The notes under the pieces are model-generated. The model was not told the DNA's origin. It ran no database searches and saw only the letters and a program-made list of their open reading frames with translations. Below are positions 9,933 through 19,853 of a stretch of DNA of 64,000 bases, one piece after another (the first letter of the stretch is position 1; every line of letters starts with the position of its first letter). The stretch is taken from contig BLSF01000016.1 of the NCBI GenBank assembly GCA_012862575.1, forward strand, positions 372,001 to 436,000, given 5' to 3'. Both the position numbers and the translations under genes were made by a program. Source of the DNA: Parietichytrium sp. I65-24A (Eukaryota > Sar > Bigyra > Thraustochytrida > Thraustochytriidae).

Positions 9933-12500
9933 CTAGCGATGAGACGAAGGATAAGAATTTAGGGAATGCCGCTTCAGGGAAGGAGACGGGCCAGGCAGCG
10001 GGCTCATACTGCCCTGCGACCACTTGGTCTCCACATCCTCTGGCGCAGAAAACGCAGACGGTTGATAGGCAGAGCCAACGCTTCCGACAGACTGCGAGCC
10101 GAGGGTGTCAAGCAACGAGGAGACGTTTGATCCGGTGGATGAGAGACTTCCGGACATCATCGAGCTAGATGCAGAACCACTCTGGCCACGAGCAAGCAGA
10201 GTCGAAAGTGGCGCAGACACCTGTCGCTGGCGGTGAAGAGCCTGCTTGCTTTCGACCACTTGCGATTGGCTGGAAGACACCTCGATACTCTCAAATAGAA
10301 TTTTGGACTCCAGCTGACGAATTTCATCTTCTTTGAGCTGCTTTTGGCGCTCCTTTTCAGACACCGTGGAGGAAACTGACGAGCTGGAGCTGGAACTAGT
10401 GAGCGCCGGTTTGGGGGGAGGAAATGCTTTGGAGGTTGGCCTGGGAATTGCACAGCTCATCTCTGGAGACCGCAACGGCGAGATAGGAGCAGGGACGCTC
10501 GCTCTGTGCGGCCTTGGGGGCTGGTCCGATGCCCAGTCATTGTTCACACTTGAAAGAGAGTTGCCTTCAGACGAAGCGCTGAATGCGGACGCAACTGAGC
10601 TGGAGCTCACGCTTCGCCTTCTGAACTTTTGTCGATGCTCTTTGAGGGTTGTGAATTTGTTCTTGAGGCGGTCCAAGTGCGTTGCGATTCCGCGACGCTC
10701 TGCATGTGGCAGGCCGGGGGGAAGGGCACCTTCATTGTTCATCTCCTGGACCGTGTCAAAGGCATTTTCCTCCAGCATGTTGAATTGAAACGCAATGCGT
10801 ACCTTGTTGCCGCTGTGAGTGATGCGGAGATCAACGTCGAGAATATCAGGGTTGCTTGCGGAAGGATGAGCAGAACATGCCCATTCCGAATTTGTCTCCG
10901 GGCTCAGTGGCTGGCTGTTGACCTCTACGAGGGACGGCGCACCAGACAGCGGCGAAAGAGGAGGGTCTTCAGGCTTTGGCGACACCAACGGTTCCAAAGA
11001 CGGAGAAGCTTCCTCATCTGGTGGTATCGAGCACAGTGAGTCCGTACCAGTGGCAGACGAGTGGCGACTGATTCGTGTACCACCTTCGCTTCCCGCGGAA
11101 AACGGCGATGACGCTCTCAAGTGCGCCGGGTCGATAAGGTTATCAGTGATGATGACCTCCATTTGGGGCCGCGTCTCGGAAGGGCCTGCGACCGGGCGGA
11201 GTTGCGCTGCATTTGCCACCACCACACGCTCCACGATGTGGGTTGTGGGGGAGTCCTTATGATCGTTCACGGGACTCATATTTAAAGATGTTTGCTCCAC
11301 GACAACATTCCTCACGGTGGCAGCATCCGGGTTGAGAGCTGGTGCCCGCGAATCTTCCTGTGCCCGAGGCGCGTCTGCATTCGGCCGCATGGTGCCCACA
11401 TCGATTACGCGGGTTACGGTTGCGGTACACGGCTCGGGGGACTTGGGGCTCTCCTGAGGGGCAACAGGAGTGACGGCAGAAGAGTCACTCTCGCCGGCCT
11501 CGACCTCAGGCAACAATATGCTTGCGCAAAGCGCCTCGTCTTCTGGGTTCTCGTTGACAAGAAACTCGTCCGCGAGTAGCTCGGAAGAGGTTGGTCTCCG
11601 CGTGTCAGGCGGAGGGCGGTCAATGCATTTTCTTACGAAAGCCTCCACCGGGCTTCCTTTGGGAAGCCGAGCAAGGGAGCCTGGTGGAATGTCCGAGGTG
11701 ACTTTTCTAAACACCTGAGCCGCATTGCTGCACTCTCCGTATGGCACTTCATTCGTGACAATCTGCAAGACGCACATTCCAAAGGCGTAGATGTCGACTT
11801 GCTCGTCGTAATGCTCTTCATAAAGCTCTGGAGCCATGTACTCTGGTGTGCCGAGGATACTCTGAGTCCTGTTGTTGCCACGGTTCCACGACGCGAGTCC
11901 GAGGTCTCCGACCCTGATTTCTCCGGTGCAGCCGTTTATAAAGATGTTTTCCGGTTTGAGATCGCGATGAATGATCGGTGGCCGAAAAGAATGCAAGTAC
12001 TCGAGAGCGGTGAGGATCTGCTTGCACCACTTTTTAACAATACATAGCCGCACGGGCCTTGTCCGCGTAAACTCGCAGAGAGTGCCACTACTTATGAGCT
12101 CCGTCACAAACACCAACTGCTCAGATTCCTTATTCAGCCACGAGCCGTAGAACTTGATAATGTTTGGGTGATTCAGAGTTTGCAATATTTTCATTTCTTG
12201 AATGACACGTTTGCCGCCAGAATTTGCCTCCAAGGTCCGAAGCCCAATAGCGTTCCAGGCCACCTCCACACCGTCCGCTGTGTCCCATGCCCTGTACACC
12301 TTTTTGAACGCGCCTTCGCCGATTTTCTCATTAAATCTCGCAAAGCGCTTTTGCGGCGACTCTTCCACCACCCTCGTTTTCCTTTGCTGCGCGGACACCG
12401 TGGCGAGCTCTTCTTCCTCCACTATGGTCACATCTCCGAGACCCAGCCCGGACACCGCACACCCATCAGCTTGCTGAGCATGTTCCATGGACAATGTCAT
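9933..12500 (-). CDS. WNK: WNK-family serine/threonine kinase
   Basis: The protein has 855 aa in one exon from the ATG at 12500. The kinase domain spans about 54-314. WNK hallmarks are direct. The catalytic lysine is in the glycine loop (GEGAFKKVY, Lys66), while the usual subdomain II lysine is replaced (VAWNAI, Asn83). HRDLKPEN is at 178-185, the DLGLA Mg-binding/chloride-sensing segment at 199-203, the activation-loop Ser in QSILGTPE (Ser214), and APELYEEHYDEQVDIYAFGM follows. About 215-250 residues after the kinase, at nt 10735-10850, a segment ending in FDTVQEMNNEGALP resembles the OSR1-type PF2 autoinhibitory domain of WNKs. The long tail is Ser/Pro-rich, with a Gln/Glu/Lys-rich helix. 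WNKs sense chloride and osmotic stress and phosphorylate OSR1/SPAK-type kinases in the cytosol. No RFxV docking motif was seen. Confidence 0.93.
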   Translation of the reverse strand: MTLSMEHAQQADGCAVSGLGLGDVTIVEEEELATVSAQQRKTRVVEESPQKRFARFNEKIGEGAFKKVYRAWDTADGVEVAWNAIGLRTLEANSGGKRVIQEMKILQTLNHPNIIKFYGSWLNKESEQLVFVTELISSGTLCEFTRTRPVRLCIVKKWCKQILTALEYLHSFRPPIIHRDLKPENIFINGCTGEIRVGDLGLASWNRGNNRTQSILGTPEYMAPELYEEHYDEQVDIYAFGMCVLQIVTNEVPYGECSNAAQVFRKVTSDIPPGSLARLPKGSPVEAFVRKCIDRPPPDTRRPTSSELLADEFLVNENPEDEALCASILLPEVEAGESDSSAVTPVAPQESPKSPEPCTATVTRVIDVGTMRPNADAPRAQEDSRAPALNPDAATVRNVVVEQTSLNMSPVNDHKDSPTTHIVERVVVANAAQLRPVAGPSETRPQMEVIITDNLIDPAHLRASSPFSAGSEGGTRISRHSSATGTDSLCSIPPDEEASPSLEPLVSPKPEDPPLSPLSGAPSLVEVNSQPLSPETNSEWACSAHPSASNPDILDVDLRITHSGNKVRIAFQFNMLEENAFDTVQEMNNEGALPPGLPHAERRGIATHLDRLKNKFTTLKEHRQKFRRRSVSSSSVASAFSASSEGNSLSSVNNDWASDQPPRPHRASVPAPISPLRSPEMSCAIPRPTSKAFPPPKPALTSSSSSSSVSSTVSEKERQKQLKEDEIRQLESKILFESIEVSSSQSQVVESKQALHRQRQVSAPLSTLLARGQSGSASSSMMSGSLSSTGSNVSSLLDTLGSQSVGSVGSAYQPSAFSAPEDVETKWSQGSMSPLPGPSPSLKRHSLNSYPSSHR

Positions 12501-13099
12501 TTTCCGCGGTCACTCGAACCACACACCGTACGAACTGCAAGATTCACAACTACGGCTACTGCAAATCTCGCGCCCAGCCTCTCAACCTTTCAGTTGTTTC
12601 ACTTTCTCACACCACGCTGGAACCGCGATGGGTTCCAAGCGCCCCGGTTCCCACCGGCCCTTGCACGGTTCCCGATTTCAGATTCAGATTCAGATTTCCG
12701 ATCTCCTTCTCCTCCAAATTGCCACTCCTGCTTGACCTGGCCAACCCGCGTCCCTCTGTCCCGTCGCCGATATCAATATCGATACACCTGCTCACGAGGA
12801 CGTCTAATTCGATTCTACCGCGCACCACCGTGACGCAAAACCGCGTGGCCGATACGATACTCCGAACAAGACTTCTCTCGCGCTTTCGCGGTTCCGAAAC
12901 CCGTGCAAGTGAACGCGATTTCGGGGATGCCGACCACGTGGTGGCCGTGCAGTGTGGGAAGAAAAGAAAAGGGTACCCGCACTGCGCGGACGGGCGCCTC
13001 GGGAGTTTCGCGAAAGTGTCCTCGCGTACCAAAATAGAAAATGTTTTCCCGTGTCGAGCAAGTATCGGGTTGAGACAGGGATCTGGTTGCGGGGACCAA

Positions 13100-13100
13100 A

Positions 13101-13144
<44 letters not shown>
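13100..13144. repeat. GA microsatellite
   Basis: This is a nearly perfect GA dinucleotide run with one AA interruption, in the upstream region of the WNK gene. Confidence 0.9.
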
Positions 13145-13146
<2 letters not shown>

Positions 13147-13258
13147 TTTCTTTTTCCTCCGTCCCCCTCTGACAATTCTTCCCCAACTGGACGAATTTCA
13201 ACTCTTTTTTGGGAAGCAGAGTAATTAAAGAACGTGTCTCCTCTCAAGCGCTCGGATG

Positions 13259-13268
13259 GTACCGGTAC
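13259..13268. repeat. GTACCGGTAC palindrome (one of seven)
   Basis: This is an exact copy. The others are at 25034-25043, 46331-46340, 47598-47607, 56697-56706, 56707-56716 and 58346-58355. The related GTACCAGTAC occurs at 25028, 44010 and 47714. See findings. Confidence 0.9.
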
Positions 13269-16200
13269 GCAAGAGGGGGAACGGTGAGAGGGAAGACGTT
13301 TGGCGAAGGTCTTTGTCATTTCTTCCTTTCTTTTTATGAACATCTGAACAGAATAATTTGTTCAGACTTAAGAATTCAGTCTGTTGTGAGAGGGAGAAAG
13401 GTTTGTTTTCCTTTCTCTCACAGGCTCTCACGCCACTCCCAAAGGAGAGAGGAAGGACAAAGGAGAGAGAGAGAGTGAGCGAGAGGGCGGCCGATTTACG
13501 GAAAGTCAGCAAAAGCTGTAGCACCAGACCAGAGGGGGCCTGCACTTCCTCCTCACAGCCGCCATGCCCGTAAATATACCGCAAACTGTAATGAGAGGTA
13601 GGAGCTGAAATTCTTGCTCTCCCGCCCTTCCAACTTTGAGAGGAGCATTTCGACCAACTCCTCCTGGGCGTTGATTACTCCTACCAGTTCCTACTCTTCG
13701 AAACTACCCATTTCTGAAAACACCAACCCCTCTCACACCCAAATCGCAACTCCTCTCTTTAGGGTACTCCTACATCGACTCGGTGTGCTTGCTACTGTGT
13801 GCGAGAAGACCCTCCTAGACAATTACTTGGCGAAGCTTACTGCTCGCCAGCTCGGGAGGCTATAAGAAATGGCTACACATTCCTACCAAAGCCTCACGCA
13901 TCCCACCGTACAAGCATGTACAAGCGAAGTATCTGGCGGTAGTGGGACTTACACGTTCCGATACGAATTGGTAGTAGGACCTTCTTAACTCACGCACACC
14001 AGGAGGAGAATGGATGGGAGAGCTGGCTTATGAGCTTCTATCGGATGTGATAGGAAACCGAATGGGACGGAGAAAAGGGAGAAGGCAGGAGTCGCGCCTC
14101 TTTGAGTCTTCATGCTAGTTGGCCCCATCAGACTCTTATGCAATGCACCGTGCCTTGTATCCTCGCGCAACAAAGTTTTACTATGCGATTTGCTATACTG
14201 AATTCAGATAGGCCCCGAATTAGGGGAAAAAGAATTCGGTCCTATTGGTTTTCCGTGAACTGCTATTATTCCAGGTAGCGGAGCGCTGGTGACTTCAGGT
14301 GGTGGACTGTGTGGACTGATTCAATTTGAAAAGCAGAGTCATGAATTTGGTTGGTACCTGGTACTGAGTATCAGCCATTCTTTTGAAAATGGAAGCATGG
14401 CAGGCTGATGAATGCTGTGATGAAGAGTGAGCTGACTCTGAGTTCTGAGTTCTGTTCGCTCAAGCCTTCTTACGACGTTCGACCTTCCCGGCTCACGGCT
14501 CTCACGGCAATCTCACAAGAGCCGTCGAAAGAGAAGGATCCGAGTCGCAGGAAAGTGCAACATTCATTTACCAGTCAAGTCCAGCGCACGTGGCTCCTCG
14601 AGTTGAACTAGGCACATCGCCTCTGTGTCTCTGTCAAGGCCATGCCCAGCTTCTCGCAGCAAGTTGGTTGTTCAGATCGCAATGCACAAGAGGAAGGACT
14701 GCAAATGATGAAGGACAGAGCTTGACGGAAATAAATTCAATCAGTGCGAGTCCAGTCTGTCGCACATTGGTTGTAAGAGTATGTTCTGTGTGGGTGTGCG
14801 CTTTGTACCAAACAAGGTAGCTCCCAGTGGCCACCCTGTAGGACTTCCACCAGGCCGCTCAAAAGATAAGGGTACTCGCGGCGATTATGGTGATTTTAAA
14901 TTAGGCAGGGGAAGAGGGAGAGAGAGGTTAGCAAGCAAGGGAGGTGAGCGTTGTGCGAGGGATTGACTCGGATCGATTGATTGATTGGCTACGCACCAGT
15001 CGACACGCACTTCGAAGCAGCCGAGGCAGCCAAGCCGTAGCGGGTGGGAAACACATAACAAGTACTTATCACATCATCTCGATCTGGGCTGTTCCATCTC
15101 ACACATCACACATCACATTTCCCTTTCGGAAATGACTGTGAGTAATTTTCAAGCTTAAATTGACTGAGGAGTGCGTGTGTTGGTTTGAACATGTTTGAAC
15201 TGCGTCTCACTCATGCCAAATGTGCAACATTGCAAAGGTACAAAGTCAAGAACGTGTGAGCAATGGCCAAAGAGCAGATAAACTTGACGCACTGACGACG
15301 CAGACGTCGCAGAGCACAAACTTGCTCATTTTCATTGTGAGGGACTCCTCGCACTCCACACTTCTTGGAGATGCAGGCTTATGGGTTCTTGGTAGCAGGT
15401 CCCTGTATGTGTGGCCACTCTTACGGTATTTCCGTGTGAATCTATGACTTCGAATAGCGACTACATGCGCATTATCGTACAACAACGCTTAGGTGAGAGC
15501 TTACACTTGGAAAGTGAATTCTGCTGTCGTTCAATTTCGTCAATGCTGCCCCTCGAAGCTCAAAGCTCTTGTCTTCGCTCCGAGGTGTTCGCGCCCTTTG
15601 ATAAGAGATTTTGAGAGCTTAATAATGTCACGATGTCAATCAACAAAAACGATCTCTGGAGCCATCGTGATTCTAATTGTCAGAAACACATCGGAGATGC
15701 TCTAATTTTTTCATCGTTCCATCCTTCCTTCCCAAAAAAAGTCAAAAAAAGAACATACATAGTCGAATTCAGTAATTATAATAGTACCACCCTGCTACCG
15801 CCTCCCAACGCCTCCCTCAGAGTATGGCTTTCTAATGCTCACCAAGAGACCTACCCTCTCCGAAAGTGAACGAATGAATGTTTGTTTGATTGAATTGATC
15901 GACCGCGACAACCACGCTCCTGAAAGGAATGAATGTACATTGGACATGAAAAGCAGGGTGAAAAGGCTGGAACGGAATATCGAATCTGGATTAAAACTCT
16001 GCCTTGACCTGTTGTCTTCGTTCTGAATTGCTTCTCCTGGAGAAGAATGACGCAAGAAGTGCTGTCTATGAGATTCGTTTTGCGCAAATCAAGCACACAG
16101 GTGTCATACACTTTTCTCGTATCAACAGCATACCGCACTAATCGCATAAGTTTTGTTATAGGGGTCATGTTTACATTTTTTCGTAGACTCAAGTAAAACT

Positions 16201-17423
16201 TTGGACTGTATTCAGAGCGGGATGCACCATCGTTACACGACAACGTGCAGTATACGATACACGGTATGGCAGATTTGGTTGGGTCGGGTATGAGGCTACG
16301 TTGTGCTGTCTGCAGTGGGAAAGACCTATACGGATTAATATATTTCGTAAGGTCAACGTAATGTCAGAACCTTTCAACTTTGTCGTTGATGATCTTGTTC
16401 ACGTTCAAAGTTGTGTGAGTCAAGAAATGAGAAGGAGCCTGAAAGAGGGAGCGTCGAATGCTGATGGGAAGGTCTAACTCTAGCTACCTCGTAGCTATTG
16501 CTGCACATGTTGCAAGCCGTAACAGTAGTCAGGACTAGCTTTTTGTTTCGAGTCGAGACGCTCGATCTTTGTTCTTCAATCCTACCAACTGACATTTTTC
16601 GACATTTCTGGAAAACGACGTCTCTGTGAAAAATTCGTTATCATCGAAATTTCGTCACTTACCCCGTATCCTCGTCTTCTTTACGTCCCTTGGAGTCCTC
16701 TGTGACGCGAAACGTGCACATTACTCGTCCCCCGTAAAAACTCGTACCGGTAAATAACCACCACACAGTAGCTAGTAACTTCTATGATGGAGAGTAGAGT
16801 CGTAGACACGTGAATGAAAGAGAGAGAGCAAAGATATTTCTTGTAACTTTAAAGCTGAATGGAGCCATCATCCATCCAACCATCCCAGAGTTGACGAGTG
16901 CGGACAGCGGCGTCGAGAAAGTTGCTTGCAAGCAGGCAAGGTGCCCAAGGAGGCAAAGAACCAACCCTCTAGGAGATGTGGCGAATGGCGTCGTACGACG
17001 ACAGGTGATGATGTCGAGCGGGTCCGGGCTCGAAATACAGGATTTTCAGAAGTTTAGAGCAGAAAAGATTAAGAAAAACAAAAAGAAGAAAAATCAAGCG
17101 GTTATGTCAAGGCCATTTTGCACGAGTTGGTGTACGTATTCACGTTCAACTCGTTCGAATCAAGTCCATGCGATGCGGGAAAATCTGCGACACATTCAGA
17201 GTTGGGAGGTTGTGGGATGAAGGTATGTGCAATGACGAGAGGTTATAAATTTTCACGTCAAGGACCCCCTCATTCCGAACATTCATTCAATCAAGCAAGC
17301 AATGCAGCCGAACCCAAGCGCACGGGTAGTGGTGTATGTATATATATCGTCAACAGACTATTCTGCCCAATCCGGCCGCCCATAATATCGTCATTCAAGA
17401 GGAGAGATCACAAGGTTTTGCCC

Positions 17424-19853
17424 TCACGCGGCGCTAAAACGTCTTCCTGAAGTACCTTGCTTGATCTCTACGCCAGCAGAGCTTGTGCCAGCACTGTTGC
17501 CCGAGCTTGTGGCACTGCTCGATGCCCGGCCGCTATCAAATCCACCAATTGGGGTGGACGGGGAGAAGAAAATTCCGTCCTGACCGGTCTGAGCGATAAA
17601 GCTGTCAATGTCAGCCGCCGAGTACAGCGGAGTTCGAACACGAGGGCTCAGCACGTTCCCGAGATCAGTATCCAGACGGCGCGAATCACCGACGAATTGC
17701 TTCAGGGACGAAAACGAATGCTTTGGGGTGAGCATGAAGCCACCTCCTTTAGGAGAGACCATGAACGAGTTCGTAGGTGTGAGACCCGTCAAATTCAGCA
17801 TCGCTCGCGGAGTGCCCGCATTCGCATTACTGGTTGACTTGGATCCGTTTCCTCCGCTGCCGCTTCCACTAGCACCATTTCTCGGAGTCGGCTGGATCAT
17901 CCAGTCCAAATCGTCAAGATTAAAGTTGCTGTGTGGCGTGACACAAAACTCGAATATGTCGGAGGCAAATCCGCCTCCTGGGGAAGTGATAGTCAGGCCC
18001 TTGGGCTTGTTGTAGCTCCCGCTCCCTCCATACCGCGAGCCAAAGGAAGAGTCGTATTCGGAGCCTTGGTGTTGCTTTCCAAATGATGCCCCACCCCAAA
18101 GGTTGCCAGACTCGGAGTCCTCTTGGCCACGCATCTTCAACTTGCCAGAATCTGCAGAAGTGGAGTTGTTCTTAAGAGTCTTCGGCTTGTCCATGATCGA
18201 CGTAGCCACCACCGTTTTGTTCAGGCTTTTATTGGAGACTTGCTGCAGCTTGCCGCCGCTGCTCACAAACCTGGACAAAAGCTCAGTCAGCCAGCCCAAG
18301 CCAAATGATACCACGTCGTATGGATCGACCGAAGCACGGCTCGAGCGGACTACAAACTCGTGCACTTTGTCGTCCAAGATATGCGAAGAAAGGACATAGA
18401 GAACAAAGTGCTCAAGCTCAGAGAGCCCTTTGCTGGAAGTCAGGTAATTCTCTACGTGGTCAGGAAGGTTGCGCAGCTCAGGGTAAGGGCGCATCTCGTC
18501 AAGGTGAATCATAAGCTGAAACAAGGCCTCGGCGAACATAACTATTTTCTCCTGAGGTCCGCTAAACTCGAGGCGCTGCTGGCGCAGTGGAAGCGGCAGT
18601 TCAAGCTGGCTGATCACTTTGAATGCTAGGTCCCAGCGATTGTCCTTTGGCCTGTAAAGACCTTGCGGGGAATTGTCCTCCCGGATTCGCCTATGGCTAA
18701 AGTGATCGAGGCCCTCTACTTTCACAGCAGACGGCCTTCGCTTCTCCGGGGATCGATTGAGGCTCATATTGGTAAAGTCCGAGCTCGGATCAGGCTCGGA
18801 ACGTCTTCGAGTGGCAAGGCGCTCAGGCTCCATCATCGGAAAATCTTCCGAGCGACGCTTGAGCGAGAGCCCGCTGCTTGACCGCCTTCCAGCTGCCTCC
18901 TCCAGCTGTTTGAGCGAGTCGATGCGGCGCAGGTATCCGAAAGCGTTCGGGTCTTGGAGGTTGATGGCATGCTGTCTGTTCTGGTCGTTGCGGAGCATCA
19001 TGTTCGGGCTCGAGTCGTAAACCGACGGGCTGGAAGAAGAACCAAACAAGTGGGCCCGCATGTCCATATTTTGAAAGTTGATATCTGTATCCACTCCCAA
19101 CTTGTGAGGAAGGCGCGACACGTGAAGGGATTCGTGAGGCGCGTATGAGCTCAGTTTGGGGTGCAGCTTGCGTCCCTTGTGGAGAGGTGGGTGACCGTGA
19201 TCTCTCATCTCGTTCTGGGCGCGCTCGTAAGCCTCCATCTTGACTTGCATGATCGCCTCGCTGTACTTCTTCCTGCGCCGGCAGTACATCTGCCACGCAG
19301 GCGAGTCGCAGCTTGCAACTACCTTAAACAGTTCCTCTCCGTCAGAGTTGGTTTGACCATCGAGTTTCTGCAGCACATACGCCCGAAAGACATGAAACAT
19401 ATCGCGGGTCTTTTTGGAACCAAGAAAACCATAGTGCCAGCCTTTCAAGTTCCTATTGAACTCGAACGTGAGCTGCTTTGCCCTGGAGTTGGACTCCTTG
19501 GCAACGGTGTCAAGTCGCAAGCCTTCGATATAAGTCATTTTTTCGTCTTCTGCAGTGCCGTGGTTGTTGATCGATCCAAGTGTTGTAACGGATCCAACTG
19601 CCTGCGGCTCGCTCTCTGCGACGGCGAACTCCGCCGCAGCAGTGAGACCATCTGCTTCGAGCGTATCCCCAGGGAACAGCAGCGTCACGCTGATTGACTG
19701 ACCGCAGAACCCCTCCTGGTGCCCGAAACCGACACAGCAATTTGGGAAGCATCTCAGATTCTTCTGGCCTTTCGATTTGTTGTTCCGCTGATATGCTGGC
19801 TTCCAAGATGTGCCATCTTTAAACTGCAGACGAACGTCCGAAAAGTCCGCCAT
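17424..19853 (-). CDS. Large unrecognised protein, Cys/His-spaced N-terminus
   Basis: The protein has 809 aa from the ATG at 19853, the first in frame. Residues 1-200 look like a compact folded domain. They include an evenly spaced set C35-x4-C40-x4-H45-x4-C50 that could bind zinc, with C39 also nearby. A beta-rich segment follows (LTFEFNRNLKGWHYGFL, then DMFHVFRAYVLQKL), and then SCDSPAWQMYCRRRKKY, ending in a basic patch. This layout is reminiscent of eukaryotic transcription factors with an Ig-like DNA-binding fold, but I cannot assign a family. Residues 350-430 are basic and Ser-rich. About 445-590 are helical with many Leu/Phe. The C-terminus is Gly/Ser/Asn-rich and disordered. A nuclear regulatory role is a guess. 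The frame itself is very likely coding, given its length and composition. Confidence 0.75.
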   Translation of the reverse strand: MADFSDVRLQFKDGTSWKPAYQRNNKSKGQKNLRCFPNCCVGFGHQEGFCGQSISVTLLFPGDTLEADGLTAAAEFAVAESEPQAVGSVTTLGSINNHGTAEDEKMTYIEGLRLDTVAKESNSRAKQLTFEFNRNLKGWHYGFLGSKKTRDMFHVFRAYVLQKLDGQTNSDGEELFKVVASCDSPAWQMYCRRRKKYSEAIMQVKMEAYERAQNEMRDHGHPPLHKGRKLHPKLSSYAPHESLHVSRLPHKLGVDTDINFQNMDMRAHLFGSSSSPSVYDSSPNMMLRNDQNRQHAINLQDPNAFGYLRRIDSLKQLEEAAGRRSSSGLSLKRRSEDFPMMEPERLATRRRSEPDPSSDFTNMSLNRSPEKRRPSAVKVEGLDHFSHRRIREDNSPQGLYRPKDNRWDLAFKVISQLELPLPLRQQRLEFSGPQEKIVMFAEALFQLMIHLDEMRPYPELRNLPDHVENYLTSSKGLSELEHFVLYVLSSHILDDKVHEFVVRSSRASVDPYDVVSFGLGWLTELLSRFVSSGGKLQQVSNKSLNKTVVATSIMDKPKTLKNNSTSADSGKLKMRGQEDSESGNLWGGASFGKQHQGSEYDSSFGSRYGGSGSYNKPKGLTITSPGGGFASDIFEFCVTPHSNFNLDDLDWMIQPTPRNGASGSGSGGNGSKSTSNANAGTPRAMLNLTGLTPTNSFMVSPKGGGFMLTPKHSFSSLKQFVGDSRRLDTDLGNVLSPRVRTPLYSAADIDSFIAQTGQDGIFFSPSTPIGGFDSGRASSSATSSGNSAGTSSAGVEIKQGTSGRRFSAA

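Larger units (their letters stand above)
12501..17423. other. 4.9-kb gene-free spacer
   Basis: No convincing gene is visible between the WNK promoter and the 3' end of the next gene. Open frames of up to 244 codons at 12494-13228 run through simple repeats and have Arg/Ser-rich, implausible composition. The stretch contains GA runs (13100-13144 and around 13460), a GTACCGGTAC palindrome (13259-13268), a GATT repeat (about 14968-14985) and AT-rich unstructured sequence. The first 200-400 bp should hold the WNK promoter. Confidence 0.5.

Noticed and set aside
12494-13228. 244-codon plus-strand frame starting at an ATG
   Set aside because: It overlaps the WNK start on the other strand, runs through the GA microsatellite (RERERE) and has Arg/Ser/Pro-rich random composition.
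17152-17161. CGTTCGAATC, a tRNA B-box-like word
   Set aside because: No matching A-box, cloverleaf or acceptor-stem pairing could be found around it.
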